A program made the translations under genes and the position numbers. 64,000 bases of DNA, taken from contig WIDE01000001.1 in assembly GCA_015039315.1 (NCBI GenBank), positions 290,559 through 354,558 on the forward strand. The letters run 5' to 3'. Shown piece after piece: positions 26,388 to 38,487 of the stretch. Within the stretch, counting starts at the first letter, position 1, and each line of letters begins with the position of its first letter. The notes beneath the pieces are model-generated. The model worked only from the letters and a program-made list of their open reading frames with translations. It did not search any database and was not told the origin of the DNA. Source of the DNA: Clavulina sp. PMI_390 (Eukaryota > Basidiomycota > Agaricomycetes > Cantharellales > Hydnaceae).

Positions 26388-27155
26388 CAAAGCTTGACTG
26401 GAGGTGGTAGTGGGACAACAACCTCAGAAGGTGGCCGCACCTGCGGTATCATCTTGACATGATTCCCGGTGGCGACAAGACCTCGCGGTCCCCATATCTA
26501 CCCCAGGGTTTACGGAGTCAGACAGAAGCCTTAGTCAAGAGGAAAGGCAATGAAGGCCATACCTCACACGCGACTGTCGCCGTTCTTTTCCCCCCAGCCT
26601 TCGTCCTCACAACTACGCGTAATTTGTCGCCTCTAGTAGCTGGGGATAGCAGGTTAATGCTCAGGCTGAGAGACAGGCCCGTCGATGCCCACGATGGATC
26701 CGTAAGGTATAATGGGATCGAGAATGATGTTGTACTGGGGTTATAATTCAGCCACCTTGATGAAGTCAGGTACGATTTAAGGAGCCTGAACGTACTAGTC
26801 AAGAAGAGTTGTCAGCATGCCACCATGCGCGATGTCCCATCCATTGCACATATCTAAAGAAAGCTCAGTATCAGAATGCATGTCCAATTTACGAGGGAAC
26901 AATCCGATCAAGGTAAAAGAAATACTTACATTCCTCGACAATGACAGAGAATTCTACTACACAGTCATTCTTGTTCCCTTGTAGCTGAGGCTCAAAATTG
27001 ACAGAAACGAGAGTGAGGTCGTTTCGGAGTCGGTCACTCCATCTTTTTGGCGCTTCTCCGACTTTGTATTGTCTCAGTTGGACCGCTCGGGTTTTCTGCT
27101 CCCAAGTTGCATTCCCGAGGATAGCTTGGGCTTGTTCTTCCAGTGTCAAGGTCAT
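26388..27155 (-). CDS. Hotdog thioesterase, PaaI/ACOT13-like (copy 2)
   Basis: Starts at ATG 27155 (MTLTLEEQAQAILG) and ends PPPVKL at 26388. SVIVEEYMCN, NGWDIAHGGMLTTLLD, WASTGLSLSLSINLLSPATRGD, GKRTATVACE and IWGPRGLVATGNHVKM parallel copy 1 exon by exon, with the same intron positions and phases (after VEE-T, after LLD-TA, before the WGPRGLVA exon). The hotdog HGG motif and Asp are intact, so it is likely active. The N-terminal 40 residues differ strongly from copy 1, which may change targeting or substrate. Its start is 290 bp from the divergent acyl-CoA dehydrogenase. Confidence 0.82.
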
Positions 27156-27445
27156 GGGACCAGCACTGCACGTGGGAATGTGTGCGATTTGATGCAATGT
27201 CCCCAAGTCAGAAGGTGATTTGTTTTTAGTGAAGGGATTTTCGCCAAATTATAGCGAGGAGAGCTCGCGTATTAATGTGGATACAAATGACAGTTTGCCA
27301 GCAAAAGAAAGGACGCTCATTCATGTCTGGGGCGTGGGAGCACCGGCTTTGGTGGGAGCCGGGACGCTGCTCAGGGTGACGCGCGTGACAATTGGGCTTT
27401 GGTTTGTTCGGGCTCAACCATCTTGCTCCCGCACACTCAACCATC

Positions 27446-29222
27446 ATGAACCGTTTCGCATCCATCGCCGCCCGTGCCTCACGGCAAGCCAGCTCCAGAG
27501 CTGTTGCTAATAGGTATGGGTTCGAGTTCCCAGTCCTTTGTCGGCCCATCGTTGACGTCGTGAGGTCCAACTAGATCGTTTAGCGTGTCAGCGCGGGCTG
27601 CGAATGCCCCTAGCTCATTGCACACCTTCACCGAGGAAGAGGAGATGCTTCGTGAATCTGGTCAGACTGACGTCAATCCTACGTGAAATATGCTTCCTAA
27701 CGAATCGCCTCTGCGCCGCTACCAGTTCGTCGATTTGCCATTGACGTGGTTGGACCCAAGGTTCGAGAGATGGACGAGAAAGAGAACATGGATCCCGCCA
27801 TCATCAAGGGACTTTTCGATCAAGGGGTGAGCATCACCACCCTCCTACTATAGCTTGCGGGCTCACCACCACCCAACGGCTACTCCTTGGCCATCGACTA
27901 GTTGATGGGCATTGAAACCTCGGCCGACCATGGTGGTGCCGAATCCTCCTTCACCTCGGCGATTATTGCCATCGAAGAGCTCGCCAAAGTGGATCCATCC
28001 GTGTCCGTCATGTGTGATGTGCACAATACCATCGTCAACACCGTGTTCAGGTTATACGGCACACAGGCTCAGAAAGACAAGTATCTTCCTCAGCTCTCCG
28101 AGAAGAAGGTGAGTGGTAGTGATTTTCGTCACTGATACTAGCCTCTGACATGTGGCCTCATAGCTTGGCTCCTTCTGCTTGAGTGAATCCTCCTCTGGCT
28201 CTGATGCGTTTGCTCTGCAAACACGAGCTGAGAGGAAAGGAGATCACTTCGTACTCAATGGCTCCAAGATGTGCGCTACCTCTTCTCAAAATTCTCTGCG
28301 GTGACATCACCTAACACGCTTTTGTGTGCGTTGATACGCTCAGGTGGATCACAAACTCGTACGAGGCGGAGATCTTCCTCGTCTTTGCCAACGTAGACCC
28401 CTCAAAGGGCTACAAGGGCATTACTTGCTTTATCGTCGATAAGGATATGGGTGTTCAGATCGCGAAGAAGGAAGAGAAGCTCGGTATTCGAGCATCCAGC
28501 ACATGCAGTCTCAACTTTGATGATGTCAAGGTCCCCATTGAGAACGTCATGGGTGGAGAAGAGGCTATTGGAAAAGGGTACAAGATTGCAATCGAAATCC
28601 TGAATGAAGGTGAATATTAACGAATTATTCTGCCATTGAGTGTCGCCTCTAACCTGGTCGCTCAGGGCGTATCGGCATCGCTGCTCAGATGATTGGTCTC
28701 GCTCAGGGGGCTTTCGATAAGGCAGTCACCTACGCTTTCCAGCGCAAGCAGTTCGGGAAGGTGATCGGCGAGTTCCAAGGGATGGGCTTCCAGTTCGCCG
28801 AGATTGCCACCGAGATCGAGGCTGCCAAGCTGTTGACTTACAACGCCGCCCGGAGGTGAGTAATTCTCCATACCCCCTGCAGTAGATATCCTCCACTTGG
28901 TCGACTCACTGCATCGGTTTGTCGTCTATAGGAAAGAGGAGGGCAAGAGCTTCACTAAGGAAGCTGCTATGGCGAAATACTACAGCTCAGTAGTTGCACA
29001 GAAGGCAGCGGGCTCTGCGATTGAGTGGGCCGGTGGAGTAGGTTTCACTCGCGAAACTGGTATCGAGAAGTTCTGGCGTGACTCCAAGATTGTACGTGTT
29101 CCAGTCTCGTTTCGCTTCTCTCCTGATCCTCATCTCCATTATCTTAGGGTGCTATCTACGAGGGCACAAGCAACATCCAGCTCAACACGATCGCGAAATT
29201 CATCCAAAAGGAGTACTCGTAA
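27446..29222 (+). CDS. ACADSB: Mitochondrial short/branched-chain acyl-CoA dehydrogenase
   Basis: At least eight exons. [20 protein letters not shown] is an Arg/Ser/Ala mitochondrial presequence. [17 protein letters not shown] is the first family signature (FAD side), [20 protein letters not shown] the second. The last exon has [17 protein letters not shown], placing the catalytic Glu as in short- and branched-chain dehydrogenases rather than isovaleryl type. It removes hydrogens from acyl-CoA and passes electrons to ETF, in fatty-acid or isoleucine/valine breakdown. Exact acyl specificity cannot be read from sequence. Divergent from thioesterase copy 2; tail to tail with the first E2 gene with only 96 bp between stops. 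Confidence 0.93.
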
Positions 29223-29318
29223 TTTTACATACAACAACAGCATGTCTTCACCATTTAATATTTAACGACGCATCAAGGAGGAATCAATGTTATTCTCCCG
29301 GTTACTGCATTCAGCCTG

Positions 29319-32022
29319 TCACTTGCGAGGCTTCCAACCTTGGACCAACTTGGCACCACTGTCAAATGCTTTGAGGAGGTCTCTCTCATCTCTAGAGACC
29401 CTCGGGAATGGGTAGTTCTTGAATGTGGAGTCTTGCGCGGCCCAGGCAACGATTCTACAAAAGAATGGAGTAAATGACGGCGCCTGCGAACAAAGACATT
29501 CAGGCTTACTGTTCACGGATTATGTCCTTTCGGATGGAAAAGTGGCTCGCAATAATTTCCTAAAGCAATGGCGCGTTATGTGGCCTTTCCCCAACTGCAA
29601 AAAAAATGACTTACCGCCCAGAGCCCTTTTTTGTGTTCATCCTTCATCCAATCAACCATAGCCCATCGCACATTTTGGAGGGCTATGTTCTTGTTATACG
29701 CGATGCTCGAAGGGTTATTCGGGTCTGCCTGACCGAATCCTGGCCTGTGAGACGAGATTAGTGGGTCGGCACCAGTCCAAATAAGGTGGCGAACTACACA
29801 CTCATTGAAGTATGGTGTCTCAATCATGATCATCGACTGGATACTGATAAGAACTTGGAGAAGAGTCGACTTGTTCGGCTGCCACATCTCTTCAGGTTGC
29901 CCCGGCCAAGCTGTTAACGAGATCATGGTGAGCCATCACGTGGTAGCTAGCGGGGCACAACTGGTACTTACTCCCGAGAAGTGAAAGACAAACTTTGCCG
30001 TCATTATACAGATTTGGGTTGAATCTCACAGTCCCACCCCCAGTCGTCCGAAGCTTGACTTGAGGAGAGACCGCCGGGTAGTTGAGCGGCAAGAAGCAGT
30101 CAAACTCATAGAGCCCTCCCTGCCGATGGCATCTCAGTAGGCGCCAACAAAGGAGACATGGGCCACATTACCGCGTAAGGGGTCCCTTCAGGGCCGGCAA
30201 TCATGATCTTGCTGTACCAGTTGTAAGCACAATAGGCGAGGATTCAAGTCCAGTATAGCAAGATAGGATACTTACAGCGCGTCATTGCGAACATCATCTA
30301 CACGAATCCATATTCCCGGGGGTAAGCTTGTGGCCATCCCAGCTAGCTCCCTGATGAGATGGAGTCGTTGCGCTGGAATCCGCGTCGATGACGCCGTATC
30401 CTTCAAAGATTGGTTGAATAGGTGATCGGGGTAGACAAGTCCGCCGACACGGCCTCGAGAAGACATAGAAACGTGTGCAAAACATAACTTATCACAAGCT
30501 TCTACATATGCTTGTTCCGCTGACGCTTTGGGGTCAACCTGCTTTTGCTTCCCCTTGAGAGTGCTGGCGGTCTGGGAATCGTTGGCTAGTCCTGAACCTT
30601 GCACTCCGTTCTCAAGAGAGCGGGAAATCTCCTTATTGGCTTGAATGAGAGCTGAGCAAAGAGCCCTTCCTTTCAACGTTTGCGCATCCATATCATCATC
30701 ACCCCGACGATCTTCTCGCGATGTGAGCGAAACGAAAGCATCGCAAAGACGCAGAAGCTTAGTGAAGTCATCGTAAAGAGGAGTCCCACGACTATACGTC
30801 TTAGGCTGGGAAGCAGCCGAATCCTGCGATGCTGAACCTGTGGGCGGATCTCCGGAAGGGGCAATGACCTCGAGCTCGATCCTGCCATCACCCCATACAA
30901 AGGCGTCGATTCCAGGACTTGATTTCTTCTCCCAAGTTCCTGCTGTGAGAAGCGTCGAGCACAGCTTCGAGTTGGCCAATCGTTTCAGCAGCTCAATCAT
31001 TTGCTCGTATATCTGACTTTGACGAGTCCACTCTTCCACCGAATCGTTGCGTAGCAGCTCTCGAAGGAGCTCGGGGAGGTAGGACAGTTGAAGCAAAGGG
31101 AGCATAGCGGGATTTGGGAACATGTCGAACTCCCTGTTACTCGAGGGGTCCGGCAACAGCTGAAGGATCAGGTCAAGGGCTCGCGTGATGGTAACATTTG
31201 ACCCGATACCGGTAGGGGGAGCCAAGGCAGAGCGCTCAGGCTTTGGTTGGGCTTGTGGGGTGTTAGTAACGCTGTATCCTGTTCCACCCATCCCTGTTGT
31301 TTGGGTGGCCGCTGCTCGTTGAAATGTGCCCATTGACATCGCGGCCATCTTATTTGTTCGATCGGCCCTTACCACGACGTAGCTACGGTCAAGGACGGAG
31401 AGGGCCTCGAATAGCGCGATCGCGCGCACGTCGGCACAGCATGTAAACACGCAAGATTTCCCTTTACACTCGCGTTGGCAAGGGAGTACCCTGGAGCAGC
31501 CTCGGCAAAAGACAGTCCCACACGCTCCACATTGGGCATGAAGCACATAGAGGAGTGGAGGAGGAGGCAGCACTGCCCCGAACACTACCTAGATGCACCA
31601 AACGAACGTTGGTGAGCTAGCCAACTGGTGCAGAAGCCTTGATAGGGACATACAAATTTCCGCCGTGACGGGATGTTACCACCGCATTTAACGCAAGAGC
31701 GCGCTTGAGTGAGATGCTTAGAAAGAGCAGAGATAGCTTCCAAAGGGTCACTAGATAGATCATACTTCGCGCGATAGGGAGAAGGTGCAGAATCAGAGGA
31801 AGTCGATCCGGTAGAGGCGGTGGTCATGCTCTTGTTATTGCTGGGAGAAGAGATTTGGGAAATCTGAGATGTCGTTCCCCGCTCGAGTGCAAGACGCTTG
31901 GTAACTTCATTATCCGTCGGCGTGGCACGTGGTGGATTGGAGAGCGAGAGAGCTTCCTGAGCTTGGATCAAGGCCCAGATTTGGGCAACATCGTCATCCT
32001 CATTATAGGTGATCCCAGACAT
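29319..32022 (-). CDS. BIRC6-like ubiquitin-conjugating enzyme (tandem copy A)
   Basis: About 800 aa from ATG 32022. Order: acidic motif [15 protein letters not shown] (residues 9-23); disordered Ser/Thr region; Cys-rich module ([45 protein letters not shown]) built across the intron 31653-31589; helical region with [23 protein letters not shown], like that before the UBC domain of BIRC6; then the UBC domain ([57 protein letters not shown]). Cys in KVCLSLLG is the thioester site and FNPN replaces HPN, as in UBE2O/BIRC6 enzymes. The C-terminal helix [19 protein letters not shown] also fits. No BIR domain is present. Likely an E2 with possible built-in E3 function; substrates unknown. Close paralogue of the next gene. 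Confidence 0.85.
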
Positions 32023-32327
32023 GATTTTGAGACAAAGGGGGTCGAAAGTTGGAAGGTTATGATACAAGTGCCTTTAACGCTCGTCTGCATCGCCCAGCCA
32101 TTTCAAAAGTTCAGTCACTGATTGACACTTGTTACGTGTGACCCATTGCTGAATAGACCAAGTCTCAAGTGCACAGCAACACTACTCGCCTATCTATATC
32201 GACCCTGCACAGGAAATACTCCACAGCTCGGCTGCATGGGGCTTGACAGAGTTGCTATTGAAATCACGATATATTAATAGCAAGAGAAGCTGGCAACTTT
32301 ATGATACTGGTAATATAACACACACAA
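32023..32327. other. Spacer between the tandem E2 genes
   Basis: 305 bp separating the end of copy B from the start of copy A; should hold the copy A promoter. No gene. Confidence 0.45.
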
Positions 32328-35315
32328 TTAGGTAGAGAACAGATCGGCACCAGATTGCAAGGATTGGATCCTTATGATGCCTTGATCAAAATCCTCAAGG
32401 AGATCTCTTCCTCCTGATGACCTCATAACTCTGGAATCCACATATGGACTGTGGTGACCCCTAGAGCCTTGATAATTCCTGAATCCATTACGGTCTTGTG
32501 CGGCCCATTTCACAATTCTGAGATAAAATGTTAGCCGAGGTCTGGTTAAATGAAAGCTTTGGCTTACTGTTGGCGGATAACATCTTTTCGGATTAAGAAA
32601 TGGCTCGCAATCACGTCCTGTAGCGTGACAGTTGAGCCGATCAGGATAATAGTCAACGAATAGTTTATCCGTCACATACCCCCCACAGTCCTGTTTGGTG
32701 GTGCCCTTGCATCCACTCTACTATCGCCCACCTTACATTTTGAAGCGATATGTTTTTGTTGTAAGCGATGCTTTGAGAGCTATTAGGATTCGCTTGTCCC
32801 ATCCCTGGCCTTGGTGGTGAACATTATGAGCCATGCCATTCTACTAGGCCGGAGGAACATGCAAACGAGTAACTCACTCATTATAGTATGGAGTATCATT
32901 CATTATCATCGACTGGATGCTGATAAGAACTTGCAGTAAAGTCGATTTGTTGGGTTGCCACATCTCTTCAGGTTGCCCGGGCCAGGCTATGCATCACGGA
33001 AACAAAGGTGAGTCGCTGTCAAGCTGCATTCAAGCATGGATTGACACTCACTGCCAAGAAGGGAAAGACAGACTTTCCCTTCATTGTACAGATTCGGATT
33101 AAATCTCACTGAGCCGTTCCCAGTCGTCTTGAGGAGGACTTTCGGAGAGACTGTGGGATAGTCGAGAGGCATGAAGCAGTCGAATTCAAAGAGCCCTCCC
33201 TATAATATCGAGGTCAAAATATATAAATTTTGGGGAGCGGAGCTAGCATTACCGCATAGGGGGTTCCTTCAGGACCGGCAATCATGATCTTGCTGCAAGT
33301 CATGATCAGGAAAATGCTCACCGTGGAGCAGAATAGAGCTCGATACTCACATGACGTCGTTACGAACTTCATCAACACGGATCCAAATTCCGGGGGGTAA
33401 ACTCGTCGCCATTCCTGACAATTCCTTGATGAGATGCAATCGCTTCTTTGGGATGCGTGTTGATGATGCAGTGCTTCTTAGATCCTCGGCGTATGCATGA
33501 GTCGGGTAACTCAAGCCTCCCCGTGAATCATCCGAAGATAAGGGAACATGGGCGAAGCACAGCTTCTCGCAGGCGATTGCGTAGTCGCGCTCCATTAAGA
33601 CTTTGGGATCTACTAGCTTTTGCTTTCCCTTCGGCGTAGCAGCGGTCTCGCTTCCAGTATCGGTTGACGACACTCCATGGCCTCGCTTCCAGTTTTCAAT
33701 GGCGCGAGCAATATCATCCTTGGCTTGAATGATGGCCAAACACAGGGCTTGCGCCTGTACGGTGTGCTCCTCTGTTTCATCATCGTTACCTCCATTGTCA
33801 TGTGCGACCAATGACAGGAAAGCGTCACAGAGGCGGACAAGTTTAGTAAAGAATTCATACAGAGGAGGCCCCCGACCATCACCATCTGAGGTTGTAGATG
33901 CTGCCGCGGCTTTCTTCTTACGAGAAGGTTGTTTGATAGCTTCCAGCTCCAAGGGACCAGTCCCCCAGACGAATTCGTCGAGGCCAGCGCTTGTCCTTTT
34001 TTCCCAGCTCTGCATCGTCAAGAGCTCGACGGAGAGCTCGGAATCAGCTAATCGCTGCAGGAGTTCGATCATAGCCTGGTATGTCTGAGATTGGCGAGAC
34101 CACTCTTCAACTGAATCGTTCCTGAGAAGCTCCCGAAGAATCTCAGGAAGATAGGAAAGTTGGAGCAGTGGGCAGATGATAGGGTTCGGAAGGAGGTCGT
34201 ACACTTCTTCGCTCGATGACTTTGGAAGTAGCTGGGATGTCAGCTCAAATGTTCGAACGACAAAGATATTGGGCTCTAAACCATTCGAATGAGCGGGGTT
34301 CTCGTGCATGGATGATTCAGGGTCCGATAGGCGATGATGGGCATGAGGCCCATAACGAGACGCGACACCGTACCCTGTCCCACCTTTACCAGTCGTGGTG
34401 ACGGCGTTCTTTCCTTTCTTAGTGGATGGCTTGCTACTTCCAGGGTCTCCTTTGGAGCCCAGGTGGTTGCGATCCAGGGCTGAAAGAGCCTCAAAGAGAG
34501 CGATAGCACGTACATCAGCGCAGCATGTGATCACTGAGCAGGAAGATTTGCCCTTGCATCCGGGTGGGCAAGAAAGTGGTTGGAAACAGCCTCGGCAGTA
34601 GGCCGCCGAGCATGTCTCGCACTGAGCGTGGAGGAGGTAGAGAAGCGATGGAGGGGGCTGTACAGCCGCGAACATTACCTAGAAGCCAGTGTGTTTCTCA
34701 TTAGCATCACAAGTAGCCAACAACCAAGTAAGATATAATACACACAAACCCGCGGCGAGATGGCACATCGCCTTTACATTTCAGGCAGGATCTGGTCCGA
34801 GTAAACAAGTCAGATGAGGCCGACAAAACTTGTAAAGGGCTGTTGGATGGTCCCGACTCGAATGAGCGGCTTGAAGCTGAATGAACGTCGTGAGAGGACG
34901 ATGGTCTAGGGATATTGGCTTGAGAGTCGATTGGCTCTGTAGTCTGATAGTGTCGGTCATTCGCCTCCCATTCTGCTGCAAGGCGTCGAGCCATTTCTTC
35001 ATCTGTTTCTTCATTCACCGCCGCCGCTTGTTCCTGGGCTTGAATTTGAGCCCATATTTCGGAGACATCATCGTCCTCGGCAGCGGAGGAGCTGGTTACG
35101 AGGGCAGAGGGAATTGTACCATTTGGTGGAATGTCTCGGGAGGGGCCCGCAATAGCAGTAGACTGCTGCTGTTCCATAGCTTGTATCTCAGCCCAGATCG
35201 TAGAAATATCTTCCTCATCGTCACTAGGAATTGTAATGACATCGCTACGCTTTGAGCGTTTGCGGCCAGGGCTTTCTGAAGGTTCATTCTCAGCTTTTCG
35301 TTTCGTGCGCTGCAT
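32328..35315 (-). CDS. BIRC6-like ubiquitin-conjugating enzyme (tandem copy B)
   Basis: Longer paralogue, about 880 aa, from ATG 35315. Residues 18-23 (RKRSKR) look like a nuclear signal; [12 protein letters not shown] (25-36) fits a SUMO-interaction motif; acidic IWAEIQAME and IWAQIQAQE motifs occur at about 36-48 and 80-96; [14 protein letters not shown] near 105-118 resembles a ubiquitin-interaction motif. The Cys-rich module ([46 protein letters not shown]), helical region ([20 protein letters not shown]) and UBC domain ([28 protein letters not shown]) follow as in copy A. The thioester Cys and Asn are present. The C-terminal end is about 20 residues longer than copy A and unlike it. Divergent from the lipase across 241 bp. 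Confidence 0.85.
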
Positions 35316-35556
35316 TATAGGCGTCGCGTGAAACTATTGTGACTCGAAGTGGATAGGAGTGACGAGGAACGCGTGACAGTGATGTGATTGGCTGTGCCTC
35401 CCCAATTTGGAACACTGTGATCGCTCCAACTTTTGGGAGCCAGGAGTAACATTTGCCTGTGACGTCGAACTATCATCTCGGACCACACTTTCTAGTCTTT
35501 TTTCAACCGCCAGCAACCACTAATTGCCTGCGACAACCTCTCAGAAACACTTCACC

Positions 35557-37477
35557 ATGGCCGGGATTCCATTCTTTGGGAGGTTATCCTTGTATGCTAC
35601 CCCTTAATCACCCCTTCTCTTCCTTACACTCAACCTTTGTTCACAGCCGAGAGTACGCAACGCTTCTTCTAGGCCTCATTTTCCTCCTCTTTGAGGGCAT
35701 CATCAGTGTTCTCACCGCGGTGAGTTGTTGAACCTCTGCCGTCACCCCCTTGTGATGTCAATGTCACTCCCGGAGTTTTTCTTACCTACGTCCCTTAGGC
35801 GATGCCCAACGAAGTCATCAACTATTTCTACGGGAAATCAAAGAGAATATTCGACTACGTCTCTCCGAAAGCCGCCGGATCCCCGCACTCCAAGCACCAT
35901 CAGGAGCAAGCGGCGTTCGTTGAGCGCATCCGCGCCGCTCGAAACTTTGAGGAACTTTGTCTATTGCAAGGCTACACCCCAGAAGAGCATGTCGTACGAA
36001 CTTCCGATGGTTATCTCCTGGGTATCCACCGTCTTCCCAGCAAAAAGGGCGAGGGGCGTGCCAGGCCTGGGAGGCGGTCTAATAAACCCGTCGTATACCT
36101 GCACCACGGCCTCCTCATGAACTCCGAAATATGGGTTTGTCTAACCGATGAGCAGCGGTGTCTCCCATTTGTATTGGTCGAGAAGGGATTTGATGTCTGG
36201 GTGAGCACACCGTCACCACTAACCTTGAGCTGGGATTGACGTATCCTCGTTTCACAACGTAGCTAGGGAACAATCGCGGCAACAAGTACTCTAAGAAGTC
36301 GATGACGCTCTCTCCAGACTCCAACAAATTTTGGGATTTCTCAATGTGGGTCGATTCGGCAATCACTCATTCAATTCCCCGCTAACATGTGATTTTTCGC
36401 ATCAACAGAGATAACCTTTGCATGAGCGATATCCCGGAAACGCTTCAGTACATCCTAGACGTTACGCAACCTCCATCAGGCAAGCTTAGCTACATCGGGT
36501 TCAGTCAGGGCTCAGCACAAGCGTTTGCGGCGTTGTCAGTACACCCTCAACTGAACGACAAGCTTTCCGTCTTCATTGCGATTGCACCCGCGTTCAGCCC
36601 GAAAGGTATCGATCCCTTATTCTCCCGTTCCTCCGCGCGACCATGTCCTGATTGAGTGTTGTATTGCAGGTTTAGCGACTGAGATTGTCGATGCGTTCAT
36701 GAAGACATCTCCGAACATGCTATTCCTCTTCTTCGGGCGGAAAGCTATTCTGCCATCGACGATCATGTGGCAATCCATCTTATGTACGTTTGAGCCACTT
36801 ATTTCAACCACCAATCTCACATGTCCTCTACAGATCCACCAATATTTGTCAAAATCATCGATGCTGCGCTCATCTTCCTCTTCCGTTGGTACTCTCGGAA
36901 GATCTCACCGAATCAGAAGTTGGCAGCATACGCACACTTGTACTCGTTTGCGTCTGTGAAGTCGGTCGTACATTGGTTCCAGATCATGCGTACGGGGGTT
37001 TTCCAGATGTACGACGATGATGCTCTCTCCTGGTATGGAGGAAACTTCTATCATCCCGCAAAGGTAAATGCGTTGTCCTCTTCCAGATTGGTATCATATC
37101 CTAATACGTCCTATCTCTTCACGTCATAGTTCCCTACCTTCAACATTGCTACTCCTATCGTGCTCCTCTACGGTGATTCTGATAGTCTTGTGGACATTGA
37201 GAAGATGCGCACTCAGCTACCTGCAGATACCGTATCCGTTGCAGTGAGCGTATTCCTTCATTGACACTAAGATTGTCTATTGAACGAGGTCCTGTTCTCC
37301 GTAGCTTGAGGGTTATGAGCACATTGATTGTTTGTGGGGCGAGAATGTGAGTTTTCTTTTCACCGTCTCTAGGGCTTCTGTACTTATAAATCTTCTTCAT
37401 AGGTGCACATTGATGTGATTCCTAAAGTCGTTGAGGCATTGAAGGAGTTCAAATCAGAGAAGGATAGGTTCCCATGA
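35557..37477 (+). CDS. Acid-lipase-fold steryl ester hydrolase (Tgl1/Yeh family)
   Basis: About 440 aa over nine or so exons. The N-terminus has a membrane hairpin-like span (YATLLLGLIFLLFEGIISVL). The partial alpha/beta-lipase region (LLQGYTPEEHVVRTSDGYLLGIHRL) and VVYLHHGLLMNSEIWV (oxyanion His-Gly) precede nucleophile motif LSYIGFSQGSAQAF; YGDSDSLVD and GYEHIDCLWG supply the Asp and His. LGNNRGNKYSKK is typical of Tgl1, Yeh1 and Yeh2, which hydrolyse steryl esters at lipid droplets or plasma membrane. Final exons lie at about 37302-37347 and 37404-37477. The start follows CACC at 35557. Confidence 0.88.
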
Positions 37478-37826
37478 TACCCTCAAACGGACTGGCAGAA
37501 ACACCATGGACTTGTCTTTCTTGTTGCGATAGTTATTGTGCGTAGCCTTCATTGTACCATACCTTCTCAATCCTAGTATTGCCGAATTTGTATCTTAGCC
37601 ACTAAAGTGTGTGAAATAATGACTGGGGACGATAAAACTTGTGGTTAACGAACGGCTGGGGCTCCAGAGACTTCGCGCACAAAGGCTTGGAGACTAGAAT
37701 GCTTATGAATAGAAATAGTGATTAATTCTAAAGCTCAGAGGTAGGGGTGGCAACCTTGTGTGAAAGGTGAGAATCAAGCAGAGGGGCGAGTGAAGCAAAA
37801 GTGGTGAATGACTGTGTAGATAGATA
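37478..37826. other. Convergent 3' spacer
   Basis: 349 bp between the lipase and ATP synthase subunit e stops. No gene seen. Confidence 0.45.
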
Positions 37827-38235
37827 TTAATGCTTGTCATATGCTGCTGCGAGAGCTTCTAAATCAAACTTGGGGTTTTCAGGATCGGTAATCACTGTAA
37901 GAGAAAGTATTGCGGTCAGTTCAGCAGGATAGCCACACTGAGCATGAGGAGACTGACATGTCGACGCAGAAGTGGAGTTTTTGTCGGCCCAAGCTTTCCG
38001 AGCTTGCTCTAAAAGCTGCTCCTTGTGATGGAGACTGGCATGCTCCTGCTTTTGGTGCTCCTGAGCCGTGAGTGTTCGTCTATGGACAATCCCATAGAGA
38101 ATACCGGAGGCGAGAGCGGTATAGCGAACAACCTGAGAGTCACCAACAATATAAGCGGTTTAAAATAGCGTTAGTTGGACCGCATTGGGAAGCCTCATGA
38201 ACAAAGCCACGAACGTTTACTGCCGGCGACACCAT
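37827..38235 (-). CDS. ATP21: ATP synthase subunit e
   Basis: A small gene with no long open frame: three minus-strand exons (38235-38215, 38132-37958, 37894-37827) sum to exactly 87 aa plus stop. MVSPAVNVVRYTALASGIL YGIVHRRTL contains the single N-terminal membrane span with the glycine pattern used in subunit e/g dimer contacts; a charged coiled coil (HHKEQLLEQARKAWADK) and the conserved end LITDPENPKFDLEALAAAY follow. Subunit e (Tim11/Atp21) stabilises ATP synthase dimers and crista shape in the mitochondrial inner membrane. The first intron has a GTTCGT donor. Head to head with beta-COP over 252 bp. Confidence 0.88.
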
Positions 38236-38487
38236 AGTCCGAAATTCGTCTGACCTGGCGAAGGCAAAAAAGGTGGAGGTCTACGGAACAAAGAATGGGC
38301 GGTCAGCATAGGTGGGATAAGGGATAGTGCTGGCCATAATATTTCATGTTAGCGTCTTGCTCACCTAAGTACGGAGTTGGGGGAGGTTTATGGGAATTTG
38401 CCGCAAACAGCACGGTGTGTGGACGCCTGTTTGTGTCGCGCGCCTGGTGTCTCGATATATACACTCTCTGTTTCTGGATAGCTCGAA

